From NCBI GenBank assembly GCA_002529455.1, contig NYMS01000003.1:62001-126000 (forward strand): a stretch of DNA of 64,000 bases. The letters run 5' to 3'. The position numbers and the translations under genes are program-made. The notes under the pieces were generated by a model. The model searched no databases. It saw only the letters and a list, made by a program, of their open reading frames with translations, and had not been told where the DNA came from. This DNA is from Glycomyces fuscus (GTDB lineage Bacteria > Actinomycetota > Actinomycetes > Streptosporangiales > Streptosporangiaceae). Positions 23,748 through 32,509 of the stretch are shown piece by piece; the stretch's first letter is position 1, and the number at the start of each line of letters is the position of its first letter.

Positions 23748-25295
23748 TCAGCCGTGGAGCAGCCGCTCGGCGGCCTCCCACGGGGCCTGCGGCCCGCTCG
23801 GACGGTAGCGGCTGACCTCGGTGGAGGCGGCCACGATCCGGCGCAGGTCGGCCAGGCCGCCCTCCACCGTCCCGACCGCGCGGGCCTGCACCAGCAGGTT
23901 GCCGATCGCGGCGCCCTCGGTGGGCCCGGCGACCACCTCCAGTCCGACCGCGTCCGCGGTGAGCTGGCACAGCAGCGCGTTGCGCGAACCCCCGCCCACC
24001 ACGTGGACCACCTCCACGTCCGTCCCGCTCAGCTCGGCGGCCTGGCGCACCGCCCGGCGGTAGGCCAGCGCCAGCGAGTCGACCACGCACCGCGCCACCT
24101 CGGCGTCGCCCTCCGGCGGGCGCTGCCCGGTCTCGGCGGCGAACGCGGCGATCCGCGCGGGCATGTCCCCCGGCGGCAGGAACCGGGGGTCGTCCACGTC
24201 CACCACGCACGACAGCGCGGGCACGCGGGCGGTCCGCGCCAGCAGGTCGGCCAGGTCCACCTCGCGCCCCTGCTCGCGCCAGGTGCGCAGCGACTCCTGG
24301 AGCAGCCACAGTCCGGCGACGTTGCGCAGGTAGCGCACCGTGCCGTCCACGCCCAGCTCGTTGGTGAAGTTGGCCGCCCGGCCCGCCTCGGTGCGCACCG
24401 GGGCGTCCAGCTCCACCCCCACCAGCGACCACGTCCCCGAGGAGACGTAGGCGAAGCGGCGCGTGGCCGCGGGCACGGCCACCACGGCGGAGGCGGTGTC
24501 GTGCGAGCCGACCGCCACCAGCGGCGTGCCCGCCGCCGCGCCCGGGCCCGTGCCGTCACGGAGGGCTCCGACGACGGTTCCGGGCTCGACCAGCTCGGGC
24601 AGCAGGTTCCGCGCCGCGACGCCGAAGCCCTCCTCGAGCAGGTCCAGGCACGCGTCGGCCCAGCGGCGCTCCCGCACGTCGACCAGGCCGGTGGTGGAGG
24701 CGTTGGTCAGTTCCGCGACCCGCTCCCCCGTCAGCCAGTACCCGAGCAGGTCGGGCACGAGCAGCAGCCCGCGGGCCGCGGCCAGCTGGGCGCTGCCGGA
24801 GGCGGCGGCGAGCTGGAACACCGTGTTGAACGGCTGCACCTGCAACCCGTTGACCGCGTACATCCGCTCGGCGGGCAGGTGCGCGAACACCCGCTCGGGC
24901 GCGCCGTCGGTACGGCCGTCACGGTAGTGCACGGGGTTGCCGAGCAGGGCGCCGTCGGCGTCCAGCAGCCCGTAGTCCACCGCCCAGGAGTCCACGCCGA
25001 CCGAGGCCAGGCCGTGGGGTTCGGCGGCCCGGCGCAGCCCCTCGAGCACGCCCGCGTACAGGGACAGCACGTCCCAGTGCAGGCTGGCGCGGCCGTCGGC
25101 GGGCACGCTGACCGGCCCGTTGGGGAAGCGCGCGACCTCCTCGGTGCGCAACCGCCCGTCCTCGATCCGCCCGGTGATGACCCGGCCGCTGGAGGCGCCC
25201 AGGTCGACGGCGGCGTGGACGGCCGTGCGCCCGCCGCCCCCGCGCCCCGCGCCGCCGTCGGCGGCGCGGGCGCCGGAGCTGTCGGCGGCGCTCAT
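23748..25295 (-). CDS. rhaB: Rhamnulokinase
   Basis: A 515-residue FGGY-family carbohydrate kinase. It opens with VDLGASSGRVITGRI, the ATP-phosphate loop of rhamnulokinases; VGVDSWAVDYGLLD, LTNASTTGLVDVRE, VAVGSHDTASAVVAVP, FAYVSSGTWSLVGVEL and VVGGGSRNALLCQLTA follow in the family order. It phosphorylates L-rhamnulose to L-rhamnulose-1-phosphate. The ATG at 25295 overlaps the stop of the aldolase/dehydrogenase gene by 4 bases. It is the last gene of the rha operon. The first 20 residues are a Gly/Ala-rich leader. Confidence 0.95.
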   Translation of the reverse strand: MSAADSSGARAADGGAGRGGGGRTAVHAAVDLGASSGRVITGRIEDGRLRTEEVARFPNGPVSVPADGRASLHWDVLSLYAGVLEGLRRAAEPHGLASVGVDSWAVDYGLLDADGALLGNPVHYRDGRTDGAPERVFAHLPAERMYAVNGLQVQPFNTVFQLAAASGSAQLAAARGLLLVPDLLGYWLTGERVAELTNASTTGLVDVRERRWADACLDLLEEGFGVAARNLLPELVEPGTVVGALRDGTGPGAAAGTPLVAVGSHDTASAVVAVPAATRRFAYVSSGTWSLVGVELDAPVRTEAGRAANFTNELGVDGTVRYLRNVAGLWLLQESLRTWREQGREVDLADLLARTARVPALSCVVDVDDPRFLPPGDMPARIAAFAAETGQRPPEGDAEVARCVVDSLALAYRRAVRQAAELSGTDVEVVHVVGGGSRNALLCQLTADAVGLEVVAGPTEGAAIGNLLVQARAVGTVEGGLADLRRIVAASTEVSRYRPSGPQAPWEAAERLLHG

Positions 25296-27373
25296 CGCAG
25301 GAACGCGGCGGCGACGCCGCTGTCCACGGGGATGTGCAGGCCGGTGGTGTGCGAGAGCTCCCCCGCGGTCAGCGCGAACACCGCGTTGGCCACGTGCTCG
25401 GGCAGCACCTCGCGGCCCAGGATGGTGCGCTGGGCGTAGAACGCGCCCAGGTCCTCCTCCTTGACCCCGTACACCTTGGCCCGCTGGGCGCCCCAGCCCC
25501 CGGCGAAGATCCCCGAGCCGCGCACCACCCCGTCGGGGTTGACGCCGTTGACCCGGATGCCCTCGCCGCCCAGTTCGGCGGCCAGCAGCCGCACCTGGTG
25601 GGCCTGGTCGGCCTTGACCGCGGAGTAGGCGACGTTGTTGGGCCCGGCGAACACGGCGTTCTTGGAGGCGATGTAGACGATGTCGCCGCCCATGCCCTGG
25701 GCGGTCATGGTCCGGGCCGCCTCGCGCGAGACCAGGAAGGAGCCCTTGGCCATGACGTCGTGCTGCAGGTCCCAGTCGCGCTCGGTGGTCTCCAGCAGCG
25801 GCTTGGAGATGGACAGTCCGGCGTTGTTGACCACCAGGTCCACGCCGCCGAAGGCCAGGGCCGCCTCGGCGAAGGCGCGGGCCACCGCGTCGGCGTCGCT
25901 GACGTCGCAGGCCACGCCCACGGCCGTGTCGGCGCCGCCCAGTTCGGCGGCCGCCTCGGCCGCCTTGCCGGCGTCCAGGTCGGCCACGATCACGCAGGCG
26001 CCCTCGGCCGCCAGGCGGGCGGCGATGGCCTTGCCGATACCGCTGGCGGCGCCCGTGACCAGGGCGACGCGGGTGGCGAGCGGCTTGGGCTTGGGCAGGC
26101 GGGCGAGCTTGGCCTCCTCCAGGGCCCAGTACTCGATGCGGAACTTCTCCGACTCCTCGATGGGCCGGTAGGTGGAGACCGCCTCGGCACCGCGCATCAC
26201 GTTGATCGCGTTGACGTAGAACTCGCCCGCCACGCGCGCGGTCTTGGCGTCCTTGCCGAAGGAGAACATGCCCACGCCGGGGACCAGCACGATCGCCGGG
26301 TCGGCGCCGCGCATGGCGGGGCTGTCGGCGTCGGCGTGGCGCTCGTAGTAGGCGCGGTACTCGGCGCGGTACTCCTCGTGCAGCTCGCGCAGCCGGGCCA
26401 CGGCCCGCTCCAGCGGGGCGTCGGCGGGCAGGTCGAGCACCATGGGGCGGACCTTGGTGCGCAGGAAGTGGTCGGGGCAGGAGGTGCCCAGCGCGGCCAG
26501 GCGGGGGTGCTCGGACCCGGCCAGGAAGTCCAGGACCACGTCGCTGTCGGTGAAGCGGCCCACCTGGGGGTGGTCGGTGGAGGCCAGCCCGCGGATGACC
26601 GGGGCCAGGGCGGCGGCGCGCTCGCGGCGCTCGGCCTCGGGCAGGGCGCCGTAGCCCTCCAGGGCGGGACCGAAGGGCTCGGGGCGGCCGTTCTCCTCCA
26701 GGAAGCGCTCCGCGGTGCGGATGATCTCCAGGGAGTTGGCCTGGCACTGCTCGCTGGTCTCGGCCCAGGCGGTGATGCCGTGGCCGCCCAGGATCGCGCC
26801 GATGGCGCCCGGGTTCTCCTCCGCGATGCGGGCGATGTCCAGGCCGAGCTGGAAGCCGGGGCGGCGCCAGGGCACCCACACCACGCGGTCGCCGAAGCAC
26901 TCGCGGGTCAGGCGCTCGCCGTCCGCGGCGGTGGCCAGGGCGATGCCGGAGTCGGGGTGCAGGTGGTCCACGTGCGCGGCGCGCAGCAGGCCGTGCATGG
27001 CGGTGTCGATGGAGGGTGCGGCGCCGCCCTTGCCGAACAGGCAGTGGTCGAAGGCGGCGACCATCTCGTCCTCGCGCTCCTCGCCGGGGTAGACGTCCAC
27101 GAGGGCGCGCAGGCGGTCCAGGCGCAGCACGGCCAGGCCGTCCTCGGTGAGGGTGCCCAGGTCGCCGCCGGAGCCCTTGACCCACAGCAGGTCGACGTCT
27201 TGTCCGGTGACGGGGTCGGTGCGGGTGCCCGCGGCGGAGGTGTTGCCCCCCGCGAAGTTGGTGTTGCGCGGGTCCGCCCCGAGGGTGTTGCTTCGGGCGA
27301 GGAGCTGTTCGACGACGTCGGACACGGGGTCCCCCTGTTCGGTGCTGCTGTGCTGGGTCGGTGACTGGCTCAT
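25292..27373 (-). CDS. Bifunctional rhamnulose-1-phosphate aldolase / short-chain dehydrogenase
   Basis: A 693-residue fusion. Residues ~1-410 are a class II aldolase domain: NFAGGNTSAAG, WVKGSGGDLGTL, the metal-binding HVDHLHPDSGIAL and GGHGITAW. Residues ~430-693 are a short-chain dehydrogenase with VTGAASGIGKA, NNAG and catalytic YSAVK. The fusion is known from actinobacteria, Bacillus and others; it cleaves L-rhamnulose-1-phosphate to dihydroxyacetone phosphate and L-lactaldehyde and oxidises the latter to L-lactate. The ATG at 27373 overlaps rhaI by 4 bases. Confidence 0.95.
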   Translation of the reverse strand: MSQSPTQHSSTEQGDPVSDVVEQLLARSNTLGADPRNTNFAGGNTSAAGTRTDPVTGQDVDLLWVKGSGGDLGTLTEDGLAVLRLDRLRALVDVYPGEEREDEMVAAFDHCLFGKGGAAPSIDTAMHGLLRAAHVDHLHPDSGIALATAADGERLTRECFGDRVVWVPWRRPGFQLGLDIARIAEENPGAIGAILGGHGITAWAETSEQCQANSLEIIRTAERFLEENGRPEPFGPALEGYGALPEAERRERAAALAPVIRGLASTDHPQVGRFTDSDVVLDFLAGSEHPRLAALGTSCPDHFLRTKVRPMVLDLPADAPLERAVARLRELHEEYRAEYRAYYERHADADSPAMRGADPAIVLVPGVGMFSFGKDAKTARVAGEFYVNAINVMRGAEAVSTYRPIEESEKFRIEYWALEEAKLARLPKPKPLATRVALVTGAASGIGKAIAARLAAEGACVIVADLDAGKAAEAAAELGGADTAVGVACDVSDADAVARAFAEAALAFGGVDLVVNNAGLSISKPLLETTERDWDLQHDVMAKGSFLVSREAARTMTAQGMGGDIVYIASKNAVFAGPNNVAYSAVKADQAHQVRLLAAELGGEGIRVNGVNPDGVVRGSGIFAGGWGAQRAKVYGVKEEDLGAFYAQRTILGREVLPEHVANAVFALTAGELSHTTGLHIPVDSGVAAAFLR

Positions 27374-28548
27374 GCGCCCCACCCGGCCTGGGCGCCGCCC
27401 TTGCGCTCCTCGGCGACGCGCTCCACGTAGCCGGAGCGGGCGTGCGCGGCCATGGGGTCGGGGTCCAGGCCCTGGTCCTCGCGCAGGTCGGCGAGCAGGG
27501 GGCGCACGTCGGTGTTGTAGGCGTCCATCAGGGCGGCGTTGGCCGCCAGGACGTCGCCCTCGCGCTGGGCGGCGGCGAGCGCGTCGGTGTCCACGAGCAG
27601 GGCCTTGGCGGTGGCCTCCTGCACGTTCATGACCGAGCGGATCTGACCGGCGATCTTGGGCTCGATGTTGTGGCACTGGTCGAGCATGAACGCGACCCCG
27701 GTGTCGGTGTCCAGTCCACCGCCGCGCACGACCTCGTACATGATGCGGAAGAGCTGGAAGGGGTCGGCGGCGCCGACCATGAGGTCGTCGTCGGCGTAGA
27801 AGCGCGAGTTGAAGTCGAAGGCTCCGAGCTTCCCGGCGCGCAGCAGGAACGCGACGATGAACTCGATGTTGGTGTGCGCGGCGTGGTGGCCGGTGTCCAC
27901 GCAGACCACGGCCTTCTCGCCCAGCTCCAGGCAGTGGGCGTAGGCGGTGCCCCAGTCGGGGACGTCGGTGGCGTAGAAGGCGGGCTCGAAGAGCTTGTAC
28001 TCCAGCAGCAGGCGCTGGTCGGGGCCGAGCCGGTCGTAGACCTCGGACAGGGCCTCGGCGAGGCGGTCCTGGCGGGAGCGCAGATCGTCCTGGCCGGGGT
28101 AGTTGGTGCCGTCGGCGAACCACAGCTTGAGGTCGCGCGAGCCGGTGGCGTCCATGACGTCCACGCACTCCAGCAGGTGGTCGATCGCCTTGCGGCGCAC
28201 GCCCGGGTCGGGGTTGGTGACGCTGCCGAGCCTGTAGTCGTCGTCCTGGAAGACGTTGGCGTTGATGGTGCCGATGCCGATGCCCAGGTCGCGCGCGTGG
28301 GCGGCGAGCGCGGCGTAGTCGTCGACCTTGTCCCAGGGGATGTGCAGGGCGACCGTGGGGGCGACTCCGGTGAGGCGGTGGACCTCGGCGGAGTCGGCGA
28401 CCTTCTCCCAGGGGTCGCGGGGGACGCCGGGCTGCGCGAACACCTTGAACCGGGTACCGGAGTTGCCGAAGGCCCAGGAGGGGAGTTCGATGTGCTGACG
28501 CCGCAGGACGGCCAGGGCGTCCGCGCCGCGTTCGGGGAGTGCTGCCAC
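27370..28548 (-). CDS. rhaI: L-rhamnose isomerase (catabolic, RhaI type)
   Basis: A 392-residue TIM-barrel sugar isomerase. Metal-binding and catalytic elements visible: LLLEYKLFEPAFYATD, VCVDTGHHAAHTNIEF, FDFNSRFYADDDLMVGAADP and DQCHNIEPK. It converts L-rhamnose to L-rhamnulose. GTG 28548 is preferred: GGAG lies 7 bases upstream and the length fits the family. The in-frame ATG at 28605 has no ribosome site and lies within the operator. It is the first gene of a three-gene operon with 4-bp overlaps. No rhamnose transporter or mutarotase is adjacent. Confidence 0.93.
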   Translation of the reverse strand: MAALPERGADALAVLRRQHIELPSWAFGNSGTRFKVFAQPGVPRDPWEKVADSAEVHRLTGVAPTVALHIPWDKVDDYAALAAHARDLGIGIGTINANVFQDDDYRLGSVTNPDPGVRRKAIDHLLECVDVMDATGSRDLKLWFADGTNYPGQDDLRSRQDRLAEALSEVYDRLGPDQRLLLEYKLFEPAFYATDVPDWGTAYAHCLELGEKAVVCVDTGHHAAHTNIEFIVAFLLRAGKLGAFDFNSRFYADDDLMVGAADPFQLFRIMYEVVRGGGLDTDTGVAFMLDQCHNIEPKIAGQIRSVMNVQEATAKALLVDTDALAAAQREGDVLAANAALMDAYNTDVRPLLADLREDQGLDPDPMAAHARSGYVERVAEERKGGAQAGWGA

Positions 28549-28605
28549 GGTGGAGCTCCGTTCGGGGAGGGCACACCTGCCGGTCCGACCGGCGAGGGGG
28601 TCCAT

Positions 28606-28717
28606 TGAATCGTTTCACTCAGGTTGCGCTGAAACTACCGCCAGCTCTTCTAATGTGTCAAGGTTCACCAACCCCTCCCCCCTGGCCAGCTGGATCTTCC
28701 GTGCTTGAAACGTTTTA
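28606..28717 (-). promoter_or_regulatory. rha promoter with two LacI-type operators
   Basis: On the minus strand TTGACA (28661-28656), 17 bases and GTAGTT (28638-28633) form a good promoter. TGAATCGTTTCA (28606-28617) lies downstream of it and TGAAACGTTTTA (28706-28717) upstream; both have the TGAAnCG-centred symmetry of LacI/GalR sites, and their centres are exactly 100 bases apart, which would suit looping. The bases from 28718 to 28986 contain no gene. Confidence 0.6.
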
Positions 28718-28986
28718 TGACCAGGTCGTGCGCAGCCGCCAAAAAGAGACCCGCACCACACCGCGCGCACCCCGAACCTCCCCCCGGGGGCGCCGGGGGA
28801 AGGCCGCCTCGGGTCCCGGGCGCACGCGGCCCGGCGCGCGCTCCGGGCGCCCCTCCCGGACGGGGCGGGAGAGCCCCGGCGGTCCGCCGGCCCGGGACCG
28901 TGCGCCCGCGCCCCGGGGGACGGCCGCGCGCGTTCCCGCGAGGGCGCCCGGCGGGGCCGCGGGCGGACCCGCCGGGAGGCGGGCGC

Positions 28987-29607
28987 TCAGGCGCCGAGGG
29001 CCATGCGCACGCCCAGGGTGAGCATGACGGCGGCGATGAGCGCGTCCAGGACCCGCCAGGCGCCCGGGCGGGCGAAGACCGGGCGCAGCAGGCGGGCGCC
29101 GAAGCCCAGCCCGAAGAACCACGTGAAGCTCCCCGCGACCGCGCCCGCCGTCCACCACCAGCGCGCGCCGCCGTCCTGCTGGTTGGCCAGGGAGCCGAGG
29201 AAGACCACCGTGTCCAGGTACACGTGCGGGTTGAGCCAGGTGAGCACCAGCGCCGTCGTCACCGCGGCCCCGCGGCCGCCGGAGGACCCGCCTCCGACCA
29301 CGAGGGAGCCGGGGCGCAGGACGCGGCGCGCCGCGGACAGGCCGTAGACGACCAGGAATCCCGCGCCCAGCAGGCGGACCACGGTGACGGCGAGGGGCGC
29401 GGCCTCGACGACGACGCCGACGCCGAGGACCCCGGCCGTGATGAGCGCGGCGTCGGACAGCGCGCAGACCAGCACCACCGGCAGGACGGTTCCGGTGCGG
29501 CCCTCGATGCCGATCCGCAGGACGTGGGCGTTCTGGGCGCCGATGGCCACGATGAGCGCCAGCCCGGTACCGAGGCCGAGCAGGGCGGGGAGAAGTGTCT
29601 CGTTCAC
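28987..29607 (-). CDS. lysE: LysE/ArgO-family amino acid exporter
   Basis: A 206-residue protein with six hydrophobic helices. The family signature appears in the first helix as GLGTGLALIVAIGAQNAHVLRIG, with CALSDAALITAGVLGVG and LTWLNPHVYLDTVVFLGS further on. It exports basic amino acids such as lysine and arginine. The GTG start at 29607 is 72 bases from a divergent ArgP/LysG-type regulator, the classic lysE-lysG arrangement. Confidence 0.92.
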   Translation of the reverse strand: MNETLLPALLGLGTGLALIVAIGAQNAHVLRIGIEGRTGTVLPVVLVCALSDAALITAGVLGVGVVVEAAPLAVTVVRLLGAGFLVVYGLSAARRVLRPGSLVVGGGSSGGRGAAVTTALVLTWLNPHVYLDTVVFLGSLANQQDGGARWWWTAGAVAGSFTWFFGLGFGARLLRPVFARPGAWRVLDALIAAVMLTLGVRMALGA

Positions 29608-29679
29608 CCCGAAACGCTAGGTCCGACACCCGTGTGCAGTAAAGCTAAACTTTCTTAGGACACCTGAGAGAGGCTTACG

Positions 29680-30576
29680 ATGCCGTTCCAGTTCGACCAC
29701 CTGCGCACCCTGACGACCCTGGTGGACGAGGGCACCTTCGAGGCCGCCGCGCGGCGGCTGCACGTGACGTCCTCGGCCGTGTCCCAGCGGGTCCGGGCGA
29801 TGGAGCAGACCGCGGGCAAGGTGCTGGTCCAGCGCACGAACCCCGTGCGGACCACCAACGCCGGGGACGTGGTGCTGCGCTACGCCCGCCAGGTGCTGCT
29901 GCTGGACGAGGACGCCGACGCGGAGCTGCGGCTGGGCGAGCGCGAGCGGGGCCGGGTGTCGGTGCCGCTGGCGGTCAACGCCGACAGCCTGGCCACCTGG
30001 TTCCTGGAGGCGCTGGCGGACCTGCCCGCCGATCTGGGCGCGGTGTACGAGATCCACCGCGAGGACGAGGAGCACACCACCTCCCTGCTGCGTTCGGGGA
30101 CGGTGATGGCCGCCGTGACCTCCACCCCCGAGGCGGTCCAGGGGTGCACCGTGGCCGGGCTCGGCGCGATGCGCTACCACGCGGTGTGCAGTCCGGGCTT
30201 CGACCGGGAGCACCTCGGCGGCCGGGCGGACCCGGAACTGCTCGCCCGGGCGCCGGTGGTCAACTTCGACCGCCGCGACGACCTCCAGGACCGGTTCCTG
30301 CGCCAGTCCGCCGGCGTCGAGCCGTCCGGGCCCCGGCACTACGTCCCGGCCTCGGAGGACTTCGCCCGGAGCGTCCTGCTCGGGTTCGGGTGGGGCGTGG
30401 TCCCCGAACCGCAGTGCTCGGAGCACATCGCCTCGGGGCGGCTCGTGGCCCTGGCCCCGGACCGCCCCGTGGACGTGCGCCTGTACTGGCAGCGGTGGAA
30501 CCTGCGCTCCCCGGTCCTGGACCGGGTCTCGGAGGCCGTGCGCGCGGGCGCGGCGGCCCGCCTGCACCCGCTGTGA
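29680..30576 (+). CDS. lysG: LysR-family regulator, ArgP/LysG type
   Basis: A 298-residue LysR regulator. HTH: FDHLRTLTTLVDEGTFEAAARRLHVTSSAVSQRVRAMEQ, and the ArgP-type feature QRTNPVRTTNAGDVVLRYARQV. It should activate the divergent exporter when lysine, arginine or histidine accumulates. The intergenic bases include AAAGCTAAACTTT, a small inverted repeat near 29640-29656 that may be part of its binding site. ATG 29680 follows AGAGAGG. Confidence 0.92.
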   Translation: MPFQFDHLRTLTTLVDEGTFEAAARRLHVTSSAVSQRVRAMEQTAGKVLVQRTNPVRTTNAGDVVLRYARQVLLLDEDADAELRLGERERGRVSVPLAVNADSLATWFLEALADLPADLGAVYEIHREDEEHTTSLLRSGTVMAAVTSTPEAVQGCTVAGLGAMRYHAVCSPGFDREHLGGRADPELLARAPVVNFDRRDDLQDRFLRQSAGVEPSGPRHYVPASEDFARSVLLGFGWGVVPEPQCSEHIASGRLVALAPDRPVDVRLYWQRWNLRSPVLDRVSEAVRAGAAARLHPL

Positions 30577-30590
30577 CCCGGACCCGCGTC

Positions 30591-30618
30591 CCGGGCCGCG
30601 CTCCGGAGCGCGGCCCGG
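30591..30618 (+). terminator. Terminator of the lysG-type gene
   Basis: A 28-base perfect palindrome, CCGGGCCGCGCTCC and its complement, 14 bases after the stop. Confidence 0.8.
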
Positions 30619-30732
30619 AGGACGCGCCCACGACGTTCCCGGCCCGGGCGCTGCGGCAGGCGGAGGATGGGTAGGACCCCTCCCGCGCCCGCACGAGGGG
30701 CCGCCTGGACCACCGTCGAGGAAGGACCCGAC

Positions 30733-31599
30733 ATGAGCCTGAACGCCACCGCCGTCGACCTGGGTGCCTACGGAGTGTGGGTGAAGCGGACCGACCTGAC
30801 CGCCGACACCGCCGCCGAGATCGAACGCCTGGGCTACGGCGCCGTCTGGGTCGGCGGCTCCCCCGGCGCAGAGCTGGAGGAGGTGTCCACGGCGCTGGCG
30901 GCGACGTCGCGGCTCGCGGTCGCGACGGGCATCGTCAACATCTGGAACGCGGACGCCGGGGCGGTGGCCGCCTCCTACCGCCGGATCGAGTCCGAGCACC
31001 CCGGCCGCCTCCTGCTCGGCATCGGCGCGGGACACCGCGAGGCCAACGGCCCCGAGGCGGCCAGGCCCTTCCGGGCGGCGACCGACTACCTGGACGTCCT
31101 CGACAGGGGAGGCGTCCCCGCGGACCGGCGCGTGGTCGCCGCCCTGGGCCCGCGGATGCTGGGGCTGTCCGCCGAGCGCGCCGCCGGGACGCACCCCTAC
31201 CTGGTCACCCCCGAGTTCACCCGCGGCGCGCGGGAGGCGCTGGGCGAGGGCCCGCTGCTGGCGCCCGAGCACAAGGTGGCCCTGGGCGAGGACCGCGAGC
31301 TGACCCGGCGCACCGCCAGGAAGGGCCTGAGCGTCTACGTCGACAACCGCCTGACCAACTACCTCGCCAACTTCCGGCGCCTCGGCTTCTCCGACGAGGA
31401 CTTCGCCGACGGCGGCAGCGACGCGCTGGTGGACGCCATGGTCGCGCAGGGCGGACCGGAGTCGGCGGCGGAGGGGGTGCGCGCGCACCTGGAGGCGGGC
31501 GCGGACCACGTCGCGGTGCAGCCGCTGGCCGAGGACGACGACATCCTGCCGGTGCTGGCCCGGCTCGCCCCCGCGCTCGGGCTCACCGCCCGGGGCTGA
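30733..31599 (+). CDS. F420-type luciferase-like (LLM) oxidoreductase
   Basis: A 288-residue member of the LLM flavin/F420-dependent TIM-barrel family: LGAYGVWVKRTDLTADTAAEIERLGYGAVWVGGS at the N-terminus, SRLAVATGIVNIWN, and LLLGIGAGHREA in the middle. The short length and the layout fit the F420-dependent subclass common in actinobacteria. The substrate is unknown. ATG 30733 follows GAGGAAGGA. It ends 7 bases from the convergent beta-lactamase-regulator gene. Confidence 0.88.
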   Translation: MSLNATAVDLGAYGVWVKRTDLTADTAAEIERLGYGAVWVGGSPGAELEEVSTALAATSRLAVATGIVNIWNADAGAVAASYRRIESEHPGRLLLGIGAGHREANGPEAARPFRAATDYLDVLDRGGVPADRRVVAALGPRMLGLSAERAAGTHPYLVTPEFTRGAREALGEGPLLAPEHKVALGEDRELTRRTARKGLSVYVDNRLTNYLANFRRLGFSDEDFADGGSDALVDAMVAQGGPESAAEGVRAHLEAGADHVAVQPLAEDDDILPVLARLAPALGLTARG

Positions 31600-31606
31600 G
31601 GCCGCG

Positions 31607-32509
31607 TCAGCCCGCGCGCAGGTGGTCGCGCAGGGCCCGCGCCACGCGCGCCATGAGCGCCTCGGCCCCCGGCTGGTGGTAGGCGGGCACGCGCGACTCG
31701 GTCAGCACGGCGACGGCGAAGGCCTGGCCGTCGGCGTGCTCGACCACCCCGACCTCGTGGCGCAGGTTGAGCAGGGTCCCGGTCTTGGACGACCACCGGG
31801 AGAGGTCGGAGGTGAAGTCGGGCGCCAGCCGGTGGCGCAGCAGGTTGTCGCCCATCAGCTCCCGCACCCGGGCGGCCACGCCCGGGTCGATCGCCCGGGG
31901 CCGCCACAGCGCCTCCAGCAGGTCGGCGAAGGCCCGGGCCGACCCGGCGCTGGCCCGGGTGACGTCGAGCTGCTCGATGCGGTGCCCCCGCCCGGCGGTG
32001 CCCTCGCCGATGGCCAGCGAGTGCGCCAGGTGCGCCCCCTCGGGGCCGAGCCGGTCGGCCGGGGTGTCGCCGAGGTCGCGCATCGTGTGCCGGACGGTGA
32101 TCCCGCGCAGCCCGACGCCGCGCAGCGACGCGGCGACCCGCTCGGGAGGGGTGAGCTCGAACAGGGCGTCGGTGGCGGTGTTGTCGCTCAGGCACATGCT
32201 CAGGTAGAGCAGGTCCTCGACGCTGACGCGGGCCGGGTGGCGGAACCGGCTCATCCCGGTGGGCCCCGGGGTGGTGACCCTGCCCGGCTGCACGAGGAGC
32301 TGCTCGGCGCCGTCGATCTCCCCCGCGCGGATCCGTTCGAGCGTGGCGACGGCGAGCGGGACCTTGACGAGCGAGGCCGCCGAGAACTCCAGGTCCGGTT
32401 CGATGCCCAGCTCCTCACCCGTGCACAGGTCCCGTACGAGGAACGAGCCCCGCAGTCCCCCCTCGTCGAGTTCGCTGCGCAGGTCGCGGACCAGCGCGGT
32501 GGCGCTCAC
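31607..32509 (-). CDS. Penicillin-recognising serine protein, BlaB-like regulator
   Basis: A 300-residue protein of the class A beta-lactamase/PBP superfamily without a signal peptide, hence cytoplasmic. SxxK is SLVK near residue 44, SDN is LSDNTATDAL near residue 107, and KTG is SSKTGTLLN near residue 245. In its omega-loop region no ExxLN motif is seen. The GTG start overlaps the LysR stop by 4 bases. The combination matches Streptomyces cacaoi blaB, which with the LysR protein BlaA is needed for induction of the divergent beta-lactamase blaL. A plain beta-lactamase role is less likely because it is not exported. Confidence 0.8.
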   Translation of the reverse strand: MSATALVRDLRSELDEGGLRGSFLVRDLCTGEELGIEPDLEFSAASLVKVPLAVATLERIRAGEIDGAEQLLVQPGRVTTPGPTGMSRFRHPARVSVEDLLYLSMCLSDNTATDALFELTPPERVAASLRGVGLRGITVRHTMRDLGDTPADRLGPEGAHLAHSLAIGEGTAGRGHRIEQLDVTRASAGSARAFADLLEALWRPRAIDPGVAARVRELMGDNLLRHRLAPDFTSDLSRWSSKTGTLLNLRHEVGVVEHADGQAFAVAVLTESRVPAYHQPGAEALMARVARALRDHLRAG

